DNA from: Elusimicrobia bacterium GWC2_64_44
GTDB lineage: Bacteria > Elusimicrobiota > Elusimicrobia > Elusimicrobiales > UBA9959
Direction: 5' to 3'
NCBI GenBank assembly: GCA_001799845.1
Contig: MGUG01000052.1
Coordinates: 1-64,000, forward strand
DNA: 64,000 nucleotides
Shown here: one piece after another, positions 41,096-50,106 of the stretch
Numbering within the stretch: the first letter of the stretch is position 1
Layout: every line of letters begins with the position of its first letter
Program-made: the position numbers and the translations under genes
Notes under the pieces: model-generated
The model's input: only the letters and a program-made list of their open reading frames with translations
The model's database searches: none
Told to the model about the DNA's origin: nothing

Positions 41096-42394
41096 CTATT
41101 CCCACACACGCTCGCCCAGCAGCACCCGGTAGTTGGCCAGGGCCAGGTCGAAGTCGTTGACGGCGGCTATCTGGGCGTTGCTGGCGTCGAGCAGCTTGGT
41201 CTGCGCGCTGTCGAGCTGCAGGGAATCAGCGCCGCCGAGCGAGTATTCGCTCATCAGGTTCTCGGTGGTGTCCTTCTGCGCCTTGACCTGGAACTCCAGC
41301 AGCTGCCGTGATTTCACCTGCAGCTCTATGTCCTTCTGGGCCGACAGCACGCTGGTCTTCAGCGCACGCTCGGAGCTTTCCAGGTCCAGCTCGGCCGACC
41401 GCAGCGCGGCGCCGGCCGCGCCGATGTCCAGGTAGTTCTGCAGGCCGAAGAAACCGAAGGGGAAGTTCAGCGACGCGCCCAGGCTGTACGACGGGTTGCC
41501 GGCCTGCGGGCCGGCGGGCTCCCCGATCAGGCCCAGGCCGCTCTTGCGCCAGCCGGCGTCCACCCGCAGCCGCGGGTAATTGGCCAGCACCGAGTTGCGG
41601 TTGGTGATGCGCGTACGCTCCAGCGCAAGGCGCTGCTGCCGCAGGCCGAAATTGTTCTGCAGGGCCTTCGCCGCGTCGCTCTTGGGCAGCGGCAGGGCGA
41701 CGGAGGCCGTCTGCGTGCTGACCTCCGTGAGCTGCTCCTCCTCTGGCTCCGCGTTGACCAGCTCGTTGAAGGCCATGCGCGCCTTGGCCTCGGCCGACTC
41801 GGCCTGCGCCAGAGACAGCTCGCTCTGCAGCTTGTCGCCCTCGCTCTGCGTCACCTGCATGCGGCTGCGCGTGCCCGACTGGTACTGCTCGTTGGTGTCC
41901 TTGTACTGGCGCTCGCGCGAGGCCAGGTTCATCTTCGCCGTGCCGATGCGCCTCTGGGAGGAATAGAGCGCGTAAAAGCGGTTCAGCGCCTTCACTGCCT
42001 CGGCCTGCTTGGCCTCCAGGAAGGCCAGCTTGGCGGACTCGTAGTTCAGCCTCGCGGTCCTGACCTTATTGAGCGGGCTGCCGGCGGAATCGTAGAGGTT
42101 CCACGCGGCTGACAGGCTGGAGGTGACGTCCGCGCGCTCCAGCCTGAGGCGCGGGTCGCTCTGGTCATAAAAAGTCTCGCCCAGGTTCAGCGAAAAAGAG
42201 GGCAGGGCCGCGTCGAGCAGCGCGGATTTATAGCCGCTTTCCGCCTGGCGGAAGGCCTGCTCGGCCTTGCGCATCGCCGGCGAAGCCTCCAGGGCGGCCT
42301 TCACATAGGACTTGGGGGTGAAAGTGCCGGCGGCGGCGGGGGCGGCGCAGGCCAGCAGCGCGGCCAGAAGCAGAGTAGTCGTTGGTATGGTCAT
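41096..42394 (-). CDS. TolC-family outer-membrane efflux protein
   Basis: The ~432-residue protein has a signal peptide (TTTLLLAALLACAAPAAAG) and the duplicated helical-barrel pattern of TolC proteins (ALEASPAMRKAEQAFRQAES; NRNSVLANYPRLRVDAGW; AAVNDFDLALANYRVLLGE). It is the first gene of the efflux operon: TolC, adaptor, ATPase, permease, small protein, kinase. The ATG at 42394 starts directly before the signal peptide. Confidence 0.92.
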   Translation of the reverse strand: MTIPTTTLLLAALLACAAPAAAGTFTPKSYVKAALEASPAMRKAEQAFRQAESGYKSALLDAALPSFSLNLGETFYDQSDPRLRLERADVTSSLSAAWNLYDSAGSPLNKVRTARLNYESAKLAFLEAKQAEAVKALNRFYALYSSQRRIGTAKMNLASRERQYKDTNEQYQSGTRSRMQVTQSEGDKLQSELSLAQAESAEAKARMAFNELVNAEPEEEQLTEVSTQTASVALPLPKSDAAKALQNNFGLRQQRLALERTRITNRNSVLANYPRLRVDAGWRKSGLGLIGEPAGPQAGNPSYSLGASLNFPFGFFGLQNYLDIGAAGAALRSAELDLESSERALKTSVLSAQKDIELQVKSRQLLEFQVKAQKDTTENLMSEYSLGGADSLQLDSAQTKLLDASNAQIAAVNDFDLALANYRVLLGERVWE

Positions 42395-42423
42395 AGTTGC
42401 TGTCCCCGGCGGCAAAAAAACGC

Positions 42424-42451
42424 TTTATACAGTTTACAATAAAAGGCCAAA
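42424..42451 (-). promoter_or_regulatory. Candidate promoter of the efflux operon
   Basis: On the minus strand TTTGGC (42446-42451) and TATAAA (42424-42429) are 16 nt apart, about 30 nt before the TolC gene, in an AT-rich patch. Confidence 0.4.
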
Positions 42452-42561
42452 GACGGCAAAGACAGCAGAGCATTTTTTATGCCGGGCCTTTCTACCGCTT
42501 GTCCCGGTCGCGGGGCGGCCGGAATATTTGCAGATGAAAATATCCAGTTTCAGATGAAGGA

Positions 42562-43353
42562 TCAGTTGCGCTTCTTCTTGCCGCGCGGCGCCGGGGCCAG
42601 CGACTCGCGGATGGTAGTCAGCAGCAGGCCGCATTCCAGGCAGGGCGCGCCGGCGCGCAGCGCATAGGCCAGGTAAGTCTCGGCCTCGGGCCAGCGCTTC
42701 AGTTCGTAGCACACCAGGCCAAGGTGCTTGGAGGTTTCGGCCAGGGTCAGGCGCGGCGCGTTCACCGTGAGCCCGCTCTTCAGCGCGTCGTAAGCTTTAG
42801 CGAAGTCCCCCTCGCCCTCGTAGGCCGAGGCCAGCGCGTTGTAGTACGGATGCCCCTTCGGAGCCCCCAGCGCGTCGGCCGCCGCCAGCAGCTTCAGCGC
42901 CTCGCCGGAGCGTTTCTCGGCGGAATACTCCCCGGCCAGGGCGACGTAGATCGCAGCGTCCTTCGTGCCCGCGCCCGCGGCCAGCTCCAGGTATTTCCGG
43001 ACACCGGCGGCGTCTCCGCGCTGGCCGTAGGCCTTGACCAGGGCCTCGTAAGCGCCCAGCAGCAGGGGCTGAGGCGCGAGGCCGGACTCTTTTAGCTCTG
43101 CCAGGGCTTTCAGGTCGCCCAGCATGGCGTCGAGGCTCCCGGTCTGCTCGTACAGGCGGGCGCGGCGGGCCAGCAGCTCCGGCCTGTAGGCCGCGGGGTA
43201 ATTCTCGAGCAGGAAAGTGCAGGCCTGCACGGCGCCTCGCCCCTCGCCCTTCAGGCAGGCGGAGCGTTTGACACCGTTGAGGATCAGCAGGACCGCGAAA
43301 GAGGCCGCGGAAAGGCCGAAGATCACGCCCGCCCATTTCAGGATTTTCATCAT
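42562..43353 (-). CDS. TPR-like repeat protein with membrane anchor
   Basis: The 263-residue protein has an N-terminal helix (residues 7-27) and alpha-helical TPR-type repeats (LLLGAYEALVKAYGQRGDAAG; AIYVALAGEYSAEKRSGEA; PYYNALASAYEGEGDFAKA; GLVCYELKRWPEAETYLAYA). Probably periplasm-facing and used for protein contacts. It starts 1 nt after the glycosyltransferase stop and is likely co-transcribed with it; the 170-nt gap to TolC contains the next promoter. Confidence 0.8.
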   Translation of the reverse strand: MMKILKWAGVIFGLSAASFAVLLILNGVKRSACLKGEGRGAVQACTFLLENYPAAYRPELLARRARLYEQTGSLDAMLGDLKALAELKESGLAPQPLLLGAYEALVKAYGQRGDAAGVRKYLELAAGAGTKDAAIYVALAGEYSAEKRSGEALKLLAAADALGAPKGHPYYNALASAYEGEGDFAKAYDALKSGLTVNAPRLTLAETSKHLGLVCYELKRWPEAETYLAYALRAGAPCLECGLLLTTIRESLAPAPRGKKKRN

Positions 43354-43354
43354 A

Positions 43355-45040
43355 TTATTTCCCCGCCCTGGCGTACAGGCAATCGGCCTCGGCGTTGCGC
43401 CCTTCGCGGTCGAACAGTCCCGCCAGGCGCTCCAGGCCCTCGGCGTCGCGCGTGAGGTCGTACACGAAGATGGAATAGCCCGCCGTGAAGGCCGGCTCCC
43501 GCCCTTTAAGCCAGTCGAAAGACTTTTTGTCCGGGTAATAGGTACCCTGCAGGTTGGTGGCTGACACCGCCAGCAGGACTTCCTTCATGCCGCAGACCTG
43601 CGCCCCGGTACCGCGCAGGTCAGCGTTGGAGACCAGGCCCAACGGCGTATAATTTATGCCGTAGGCTTCGGGCCTGGCCACCCCGAAATAGGAGAACACC
43701 AGCGGCGGGTTGCCGCGCGACTCCAGGTAGGCGGCGACCTGCTTCACGCCCTGCCCCCAGTCCAGGTTGGAATCCACGAAATACTTGTAGCCGTTGGACG
43801 GGCCGCCGGAGAGCTGGTTGAAATAGGCCAGGTAGTGAGGGTGGGCCGTCAGCGCCGAAACCGGGATCAGGGCGGCCAGCGCGCAGGCCAGCCACGCGCC
43901 GCGCCGGGACGAGGCGTAGACGCGCGCCAGCGCCACGCCGGCCAGCGCGGCCAGGAACGGCATCACCGGCAGGATGTGGCGGTAGCCGATCTGCACCTTG
44001 GCCGTCAGCGACGCGGCGAAGAAGAGGACCGGCGGCAGCAGCAGCCACAGGTGATCGCGCCGGAATTTTCTCAGCAGCCCCCAGGCACCCGCGCCGGCGG
44101 CCAGCAGTACCAGCAGCGGCGTTTTCAGCAGCAGGGCCGACGGGAAATACCACCACACGCCCGTGAGCGAGTGACGGCCCAGGGCGAAAGAGGAGCGGCC
44201 GGCGTCGAGCCGTCCCAGCGTGGCGGACAGCCCGGCCCAGTAGAGCCCGAGGTCGAACTTGTAGACCAGCGCCACCGTCAGCAGGCAGGCGGCGGCGTAG
44301 ATGAGGAGATATCCCAGCAGTTCACCAGTCTTGCGCCTGGGCCAGAAATAATTGTCCGCCAGCCAGAAGGCGGCCACCATGGGCGGCACGATGAACATGC
44401 TGAACTTGGAGACCAGCGCCAGCCCGGCCGCTCCCCCGGCGAGCGCGGCCAGGAGCCAGGGCCTGGCGCCGCCCTTTCCCCCGGCGGGGGCGGCCGTGAA
44501 GAGCCAGCCCAGCGCGAAGGAGGCGAAGTAGAAGGCCGCCGCGGCGGCGTCGGTGGTCACCAGCGCGTCGTTGGAGATGAAGACGGGCATGCCGGCGAAG
44601 GCGCACAGGGCGAAGGCGCCCGCCGCGCGCGACTCCAGCCGCGAGGCAAAAAGCCACAGCAGCCCGGCGAACAGCGCGGTCCAGACCAGGAAAGTGAAGC
44701 CCCGCGCGGTATTGAGCAGCCGCTCGGCCGGGACAGAATTATGGTAAAGGAACAGGTCCCCGTAATGGTACGGCATGAAGTTGGCGAAATAGGGGTGCCC
44801 GGTGAACGCCTGCGGCTTCAGCGCCAGCGTAGGCAGGGCGGAAAGCATCTCCGACAGCGGCGGATGGTCCATGATGTTCATCACGTAGCGCCCGGTGCGC
44901 AGGTAGGAGTATCCGCTGGCCAGGTGCACGGTCTCGTCGTAGGTGGCCGCAGCGGAGCGGATGAAGGAGAACCCGGCGAAGAGGTGAAAAGCCAGCGCGG
45001 CGGCCGCGAGCAGGACTGGCACTGAAACTTTTTTCCACAT
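43355..45040 (-). CDS. PMT/ArnT-like membrane glycosyltransferase (GT39/GT83 type)
   Basis: The 561-residue protein has about ten to twelve membrane helices and the catalytic Asp-Glu in YDETVHLASG of the first periplasmic loop, then DHPPLSEML. A mid-protein GYRHILPVMPFLAAL and a soluble C-terminal region with NSNLDWGQGVKQ-like sequence (VDSNLDWGQGVK) match dolichol/undecaprenyl-phosphate-sugar glycosyltransferases that act on protein or lipid A. Acceptor and sugar are unknown. The frame is open 300 nt further upstream, but the ATG at 45040 gives the family N terminus. Confidence 0.88.
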   Translation of the reverse strand: MWKKVSVPVLLAAAALAFHLFAGFSFIRSAAATYDETVHLASGYSYLRTGRYVMNIMDHPPLSEMLSALPTLALKPQAFTGHPYFANFMPYHYGDLFLYHNSVPAERLLNTARGFTFLVWTALFAGLLWLFASRLESRAAGAFALCAFAGMPVFISNDALVTTDAAAAAFYFASFALGWLFTAAPAGGKGGARPWLLAALAGGAAGLALVSKFSMFIVPPMVAAFWLADNYFWPRRKTGELLGYLLIYAAACLLTVALVYKFDLGLYWAGLSATLGRLDAGRSSFALGRHSLTGVWWYFPSALLLKTPLLVLLAAGAGAWGLLRKFRRDHLWLLLPPVLFFAASLTAKVQIGYRHILPVMPFLAALAGVALARVYASSRRGAWLACALAALIPVSALTAHPHYLAYFNQLSGGPSNGYKYFVDSNLDWGQGVKQVAAYLESRGNPPLVFSYFGVARPEAYGINYTPLGLVSNADLRGTGAQVCGMKEVLLAVSATNLQGTYYPDKKSFDWLKGREPAFTAGYSIFVYDLTRDAEGLERLAGLFDREGRNAEADCLYARAGK

Positions 45041-45101
45041 AGGCTGCAGATATGATACAAAAATCCGCGCCCCGGCCCGGGCGCGCGGGCGCGTTTTTTT
45101 G

Positions 45102-45107
45102 TAAAAT
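45102..45107 (+). promoter_or_regulatory. -10 box for leaderless transcription of the rhodanese gene
   Basis: TAAAAT lies 6 nt before the ATG at 45114 with no Shine-Dalgarno. The divergent glycosyltransferase begins 73 nt to the left. Confidence 0.5.
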
Positions 45108-45113
45108 ATAGCT

Positions 45114-45587
45114 ATGAAGATACTCCTCACCGCAGCCATCGTTCTCACCGTCGCCGCGGCCGCCTGCGCCTTCGACCTTGGCGGTTTTTTCAGCGGCTGC
45201 GCTAAACCCGCGGCGGTTCCGGCCGCGCCCGCACCTTCCGCCGGCACCGAAACCGCCGACAGCGCCTTCCCGGCTAACCTCAAACCGGAAGAAGCCCTCC
45301 GCTTCATAGAGTCCGTGAAGCCGGTGGTCATAGACATCCGCACCGCCGAAGAGCACGCCGCGGGCTACATACAGCCCACGCATGAGGTCATGGACTACTA
45401 CGCCCCCGACTTCAAAGAGCGGCTCGCCAAGCTCGACAGGAACGGCAAGTACCTCCTCTATTGCCGCAGCGGCCGCCGCACCGGCGCCGCCCTGCAGGTC
45501 ATGGGTGACCTCGGCTTCGCCGGCGCACACGACATCGCCGGCGGCATTACCGCCTGGACGTCCGCCGGCCTGCCGGTGGCGAAATAG
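45114..45587 (+). CDS. Secreted rhodanese-like domain protein
   Basis: The 157-residue protein has a signal peptide (about residues 1-19), an Ala/Pro-rich linker and one rhodanese domain: VVIDIRTAEEHAAGYI, then the active-site loop YCRSGRRTG with the sulfur-accepting Cys, and GGITAWTSAGLPV. It should carry sulfane sulfur or act on small thiols in the periplasm. It forms its own transcription unit with a terminator. Confidence 0.9.
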   Translation: MKILLTAAIVLTVAAAACAFDLGGFFSGCAKPAAVPAAPAPSAGTETADSAFPANLKPEEALRFIESVKPVVIDIRTAEEHAAGYIQPTHEVMDYYAPDFKERLAKLDRNGKYLLYCRSGRRTGAALQVMGDLGFAGAHDIAGGITAWTSAGLPVAK

Positions 45588-45604
45588 CCCCTCCCCTCCC
45601 TGGG

Positions 45605-45634
45605 AAAGGCCCGCTCCGGCGGGCTTTTTCTTTT
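45605..45634 (+). terminator. Terminator of the rhodanese gene
   Basis: GCCCGC (45609-45614) pairs with GCGGGC (45619-45624), followed by TTTTTCTTTT. Confidence 0.85.
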
Positions 45635-45723
45635 GCCGGCCGCGCTTCCGCGGGCGCTTTATCCCCCCCGCTAAATCTGCTATATTTATTTCGCGAATAC
45701 GCAGGTATCAACAGGAACCCAAC

Positions 45724-46569
45724 ATGAAACTATCAGAATTCATCAGACCCGCCACCCTGGCCGAAGCGCGCAAGGCCTTGCGCGCGCTGGGCCCCAAGGG
45801 CATGCCCCTCGCCGGCGGCACCGCGCTGCATTTCATGCAGGGCAAGACCCCGGTCACCGCCGTCGACGTGACGCGCCTGGGCCTGTCCTACATCAGGCAG
45901 AAAGGGAACTACTTCGTCATCGGCGCGGCCACCCCCCTCTCCGACATCCAGCGCTACCGCGGCCCCCGCTGGGCCATGCACGAGATCTGCCGCCGCATCT
46001 CCACCCACCAGATCCGCAACGTCTCCACCATCGGCGGCAACATAGCCCGCGTCTTCCCGTGGGCCGACCTGCCCGTAGTGCTGCTGGCCATGGACGCGCG
46101 CCTGGTCATCTACTCCGGCAAGGAGAAGGAAATGACTGCCGACGAGTATTTCTCGGCCCAGCCCGCGCGGCTCTTCCGCGGCGGGGACCTGCTCACCGCC
46201 GTCAAGATCCCGGTGCTGAAGGCGCATCACGGCTTCGGCTCAGTAAAGGTGACGCGCAACGCGGCCGCCTTCTCGCTGGCCACCGTCGCCGCCCTGCTGG
46301 AACTAAAGGACGGCGTTATCAAAGCCGCGCGCGTGGCCGCGGGCTCCGCCATCCCCTTCCCGCAGCGCCTCAAGCCCGTCGAGGCCGCCCTCGTCGGCAA
46401 AGAAGCCGTGACCGCGGTCTTCAAAGAAGCCGCCGCGGCCGCCGGCGCCGCCGCCAAGTGGGTAGGCGGCGAAGGCATGAGCGCCGACTACATCCGGCAG
46501 CTCGCAGAAGTTTCCATCCTGGACGCCCTGGAAAGGGCCGCCGAATTCGCTCGCGGGAGGGCTGAATAA
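45724..46569 (+). CDS. Molybdenum hydroxylase, FAD-binding subunit
   Basis: This 281-residue protein matches the CoxM/XdhB-type FAD subunit: LAGGTALHFMQGK near the N terminus for FAD phosphate, then RNVSTIGGNIARVFPWADL and a C-terminal CO-dehydrogenase flavoprotein domain. It takes electrons from the 2Fe-2S subunit. The ATG at 45724 follows a CAGGA sequence. It overlaps the iron-sulfur subunit gene by 1 nt. Confidence 0.9.
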   Translation: MKLSEFIRPATLAEARKALRALGPKGMPLAGGTALHFMQGKTPVTAVDVTRLGLSYIRQKGNYFVIGAATPLSDIQRYRGPRWAMHEICRRISTHQIRNVSTIGGNIARVFPWADLPVVLLAMDARLVIYSGKEKEMTADEYFSAQPARLFRGGDLLTAVKIPVLKAHHGFGSVKVTRNAAAFSLATVAALLELKDGVIKAARVAAGSAIPFPQRLKPVEAALVGKEAVTAVFKEAAAAAGAAAKWVGGEGMSADYIRQLAEVSILDALERAAEFARGRAE

Positions 46570-47087
46570 TGACCACGACTACCCACACCGTCACTTTCAC
46601 CATTAACGGCGAGAAGAAGACCTTCGCCACCAGGCCCGACGAGAAACTGCTTACGCTGCTGCGCCGCGAAGGCTACCGCGGCACCAAGTACGGCTGCGGC
46701 CAGGGCACCTGCGGCGCCTGCACCGTGCTGCTCGACGGCCGGGCCACCTACGCCTGCCTGCTCTACGCCATGCAGGCCGAGGGCAGGAAGGTGCGCACCA
46801 TCGAAAGCGTCGGCACCTTCGACAAGCCCGGCGAGTTCCAGAAGGAACTGGTCGCGGCCGGCGCAGTGCAGTGCGGCTACTGCATCCCCGGCATGGTCAT
46901 GAGCGCCACCGCGCTGATGGAGACCGAAGAGGTCTTCGAGGACGAGATAGTAAAAGAGTACATGGACGGCAACCTCTGCCGCTGCACCGGCTACGAAAAG
47001 ATCTGGGTGGCCCTGCGCAAGACGCTGGACAAGCAGGCCTCCGCAAAGCCCGCCGCGAAAAAGACCGCCAAAGGGGCGAAAAAATGA
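46569..47087 (+). CDS. Molybdenum hydroxylase, [2Fe-2S] subunit
   Basis: The 172-residue protein has the plant-type ferredoxin cluster (YGCGQGTCGACTVLLDG, then YAC) and the helical second cluster (VQCGYCIPGMVM and GNLCRCTGYEKIW), as in CoxS/XdhC-type small subunits. A Lys/Ala-rich tail extends the C terminus. It sits between the FAD and molybdenum subunit genes, overlapping the latter by 4 nt. Confidence 0.96.
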   Translation: MTTTTHTVTFTINGEKKTFATRPDEKLLTLLRREGYRGTKYGCGQGTCGACTVLLDGRATYACLLYAMQAEGRKVRTIESVGTFDKPGEFQKELVAAGAVQCGYCIPGMVMSATALMETEEVFEDEIVKEYMDGNLCRCTGYEKIWVALRKTLDKQASAKPAAKKTAKGAKK

Positions 47088-49426
47088 AACGCCACGAAAA
47101 AGCCAGGAACTTCAAGCAGGTCAATACTTCCGTCACCAAGATAGACGCCCTCCAGCTCGCCCTCGGCAAGGACTCCTACGTCGCGGACTTCGTCCCCAAC
47201 GACGCGCTGATCATCAAGATGCTCTGGAGCCCGCACGCCCACGCCCGCATCAAGAAGCTCGACGTTTCCAAGGCCGAGAAGATGCCCGGAGTGAAGGCCG
47301 TGCTCTGGTACGGCAACGTGCCGCGCATAGCGCACTGCACCGCCGGCCAGGGCTTCCCCGAGCCGTCCCCTTACGACACTTTCATGTTCGACAAAAAAGT
47401 GCGCTTCGTAGGCGACCGCGTGGCCGCCGTGGCGGCCGAGACCGAGGAGCAGGCCCTGGCCGCCCTCGAGGTTATCAAGGTTGAATACGAGCTGCTCAAG
47501 CCCGTGTTCACCCTCGACGAGGCCATGGCCCCCGGCGCCCCCGTCATCCACGACGAAGCCGAGGCCCACGTGCCTATCCCGATCCCCTACGAGCCGAAGA
47601 AGAACCTCGTCGCGCACGTGGCCTGCGAGGCCGGCAGCTTCGAGGCGGGCCTGAAGCAGGCCGACTTCAAGTTCGACCACACTTACGAAACCCCCTACGC
47701 CCAGCACTGTCCCATCGAGCCCTACACCTCGCTGGCGCAGATAGCCCCGTCGGGCCGCATCCACATCACCACCTCCACGCAGGTGCCGTTCCACTGCCGC
47801 CGCATCGTCGCCAAGACCCTCGACGTGCCCGTGCAGAAGATCCGCGTGGTGAAGCCCCGCATAGGCGGCGGCTTCGGCTGCAAGCAGGAGATCCTCCTCG
47901 ACGACGTCACGGCCATGTTCGCGCTGCGCACCGGCCGCGCCTGCCTGTGGCAGTTCAACCGCGAGGAGACCTTCCGCACCGGCCGCACGCGCCACCCGTT
48001 CCGCATCCGCCTGCAGGCGGGCGTGAAGAAGGACGGCACCATCACCGCCATCAACATGGAGGCCATCAACAACACCGGCGCCTACGGCGGCCACGGCCTC
48101 ACCGTGGTCTCGTGCGCGGGCTCCAAGGTACTGCCGCTCTACCACTGCGAGAATATCAAGTTCGACGGCAAGTCATATTACACCAACCTGCCGGTAGCCG
48201 GCGCCTACCGCGGCTTCGGCGCCACGCAGGCCTTCTTCGCCATGGAGTCCCTGATGGACCAGATGGCCGAGGCTATCGGCATGGACCCCATGAAGTTCCG
48301 GCAGATCAACCATATCCGCGAGGGCGAGGGCTCCCCCATCTTCGCCGCGCTGGGCGAGGGCCGCGAAGGCACGCCGATGACGGTGGGCTCCAACGCGCTG
48401 GCCGAGTGCATTGTGCAGGGCGCGGAGGCCATAAAGTGGCAGGACCGCAAGGACTGGAGGGGCAAGACGGGCCGCTACCGCCGCGGCATGGGCATGGCCT
48501 GCCTGATGCAGGGCTCGTCCATCCCGGACATAGACATGGGGGCGGCCTCCATCAAGATCAACGACGACGGCTCCTTCAACCTGCTCGTCGGCGCCACCGA
48601 CCTGGGCACAGGCTCGGACACGGTGCTGGCGCAGATAGCGGCCGAGGAACTGGAGACCGCCACCGACAAGATGATAGTCTACTCGTCGGACACGGACCTG
48701 ACGCCGTTCGACGTGGGCGCCTACGCCTCGTCCACCACCTACCTCTCCGGCGAGGCGGTGCGCAAGGCCGCGGCCGACGCCAAGCGGCAGATCCTTCACA
48801 CCGGCGCCGAGATGCTGGGCCTCCCCGTCGAGCAGGTGCGCTGCGAGGACTCCGCCGTGATCAGCGCCGACGACAAGCACAGGGTGACCTACGGCGACAT
48901 CGCCAAGTACTCGCTCTACCAGAAGAACCAGTACCAGATCATCGGCACCGCCTCGCACATCACCAAGAAGTCCCCGCCGCCCTTCGCGGCGCACTTCGCG
49001 GAGATCGAGGTGGATACCTGGACCGGCTTCATCAAGGTCCTCAACTACGTCTCCACGATAGACTGCGGCACCGCAGTGAACCCGCAGCTCGCCGAGGGCC
49101 AGACCGAGGGCGGCACCTTGAACGGCATCAGCTACGCGCTGACCGAGGAATACCTGTTCGACCGTGACGGGAAGATGCAGAACGCGTCGTTCGCGGACTA
49201 CCACATCTACTCCATGCGCGACCGGCCGCCGCTCAACATCATCCTGGTGCCTTCCTACGAGGACACCGGGCCCTTCGGCGCCAAGAGCGTGTCGGAGGTC
49301 TCCATCAACGGGGCCGCCCCCGTCTTCGCCAACGCCCTCTACAACGCCACCGGCGCGAGGGTGCGCGAGTTCCCCCTCACGCCGGAAAGGGTGCTGAAGG
49401 CCATCAAGGCCGCAGAGAAGAAGTAA
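47084..49426 (+). CDS. Molybdenum hydroxylase, Mo-cofactor large subunit (xanthine dehydrogenase family)
   Basis: The 780-residue catalytic subunit has both Ald_Xan_dh domains: RFVGDRVAAVAAETEEQALAAL, KPRIGGGFGCKQE and AYRGFGATQAFF. A C-terminal Glu in GAKSVSEVSING is in the place of the catalytic base. The AYRGFG motif is that of xanthine/aldehyde-type enzymes, not the AYRCSFR of true aerobic CO dehydrogenases. Substrate (purine, aldehyde or N-heterocycle) cannot be told. Order FAD-FeS-Mo is CoxMSL-like. Confidence 0.92.
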   Translation: MKRHEKARNFKQVNTSVTKIDALQLALGKDSYVADFVPNDALIIKMLWSPHAHARIKKLDVSKAEKMPGVKAVLWYGNVPRIAHCTAGQGFPEPSPYDTFMFDKKVRFVGDRVAAVAAETEEQALAALEVIKVEYELLKPVFTLDEAMAPGAPVIHDEAEAHVPIPIPYEPKKNLVAHVACEAGSFEAGLKQADFKFDHTYETPYAQHCPIEPYTSLAQIAPSGRIHITTSTQVPFHCRRIVAKTLDVPVQKIRVVKPRIGGGFGCKQEILLDDVTAMFALRTGRACLWQFNREETFRTGRTRHPFRIRLQAGVKKDGTITAINMEAINNTGAYGGHGLTVVSCAGSKVLPLYHCENIKFDGKSYYTNLPVAGAYRGFGATQAFFAMESLMDQMAEAIGMDPMKFRQINHIREGEGSPIFAALGEGREGTPMTVGSNALAECIVQGAEAIKWQDRKDWRGKTGRYRRGMGMACLMQGSSIPDIDMGAASIKINDDGSFNLLVGATDLGTGSDTVLAQIAAEELETATDKMIVYSSDTDLTPFDVGAYASSTTYLSGEAVRKAAADAKRQILHTGAEMLGLPVEQVRCEDSAVISADDKHRVTYGDIAKYSLYQKNQYQIIGTASHITKKSPPPFAAHFAEIEVDTWTGFIKVLNYVSTIDCGTAVNPQLAEGQTEGGTLNGISYALTEEYLFDRDGKMQNASFADYHIYSMRDRPPLNIILVPSYEDTGPFGAKSVSEVSINGAAPVFANALYNATGARVREFPLTPERVLKAIKAAEKK

Positions 49427-49446
49427 AGCTTACAGCCCCCAAAGAC

Positions 49447-49478
49447 CGGCCGCCGCAGCCCCAGGGTTGCGGCGGCCG
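49447..49478 (+). terminator. Hairpin after the molybdenum hydroxylase operon
   Basis: CGGCCGCCGCA (49447-49457) pairs perfectly with TGCGGCGGCCG (49468-49478), 21 nt after the stop. The T-run is weak. Confidence 0.75.
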
Positions 49479-49559
49479 CTCCATTTATCCGCTAAGGCCC
49501 GCCGCTGATAAAAGATAAAAGATAGCGCCAACGGGAATATAAACCCGCCCGCTTTAAAT

Positions 49560-49576
49560 GCTAAAACTATTTTAGC
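49560..49576. promoter_or_regulatory. Palindrome upstream of bacterioferritin
   Basis: GCTAAAA-CTA-TTTTAGC is a perfect 7-3-7 inverted repeat 47 nt before the bfr ATG, in an otherwise AT-rich promoter region that also contains GATAAAAGATAAAAGATA (49506-49523). It is a candidate operator, for example for an iron regulator. Confidence 0.5.
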
Positions 49577-49623
49577 TTCCGGCCTTGAACCGCCGCGGGG
49601 CAGGGGATGATAAGGGGGATAAC

Positions 49624-50094
49624 ATGAAAGGCAATGAAAAACTGCTGGGGGTTATGAATTCGCTGCTCGCGGACGAACTCACCGCCATCAACCAGTACAT
49701 GGTGCATTCCGAGATGTGCGCCAACTGGGGCTACGAGAAACTGCACAAACACTTCGAGAAGCGCGCGATCTCGGAGATGAAGCACGCCGAGAAGCTGATA
49801 GGCCGCATCCTCTTCCTGGAGGGCAGGCCGACCGTCAGCGAGCTGCGCAAGATCGTGATCGGGGCGGACGTCGGCAAGCAGTTGGATAACGACCACGCCT
49901 CCGAGGAGACCGCGATCAAGGCCTACAACGACGCGGTCAAACTGGCGGCCGAGGTCGGAGACAACGCCAGCCGCGACTTCCTGCAGGAGATCCTCAACGA
50001 CGAGGACGGCCACATCGACGGCATCGAGGAACTGCAGGACCAGATAGCCCAGATGACGCTGCCGGTGTTCCTGAGCACGCAGGTCAAGGAATAG
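49624..50094 (+). CDS. bfr: Bacterioferritin
   Basis: The 156-residue protein fits bacterioferritin: MKGNEKLLGVMNSLLADELTAINQY with ferroxidase Glu, EMKHAEKLIGRILFLEG with ligands Glu and His and the Met in the heme-ligand place, and the ILNDEDGHIDGIEELQ segment. It stores iron and detoxifies peroxide. The ATG at 49624 gives the canonical N terminus after GGGGAT. It forms a single-gene unit between two molybdoenzyme operons. Confidence 0.93.
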   Translation: MKGNEKLLGVMNSLLADELTAINQYMVHSEMCANWGYEKLHKHFEKRAISEMKHAEKLIGRILFLEGRPTVSELRKIVIGADVGKQLDNDHASEETAIKAYNDAVKLAAEVGDNASRDFLQEILNDEDGHIDGIEELQDQIAQMTLPVFLSTQVKE

Positions 50095-50106
50095 CCGCCC
50101 GTACGC

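Noticed and set aside
45041..45343. Extended N terminus of the PMT glycosyltransferase to 45343
   Set aside because: It would overlap the rhodanese gene on the other strand and adds a low-complexity Ala/Arg stretch before the true first membrane helix.
49506..49523. Short tandem repeat GATAAAAGATAAAAGATA as a CRISPR or iteron
   Set aside because: Only two and a half units of 7-8 bp; no spacers and no replication genes nearby.
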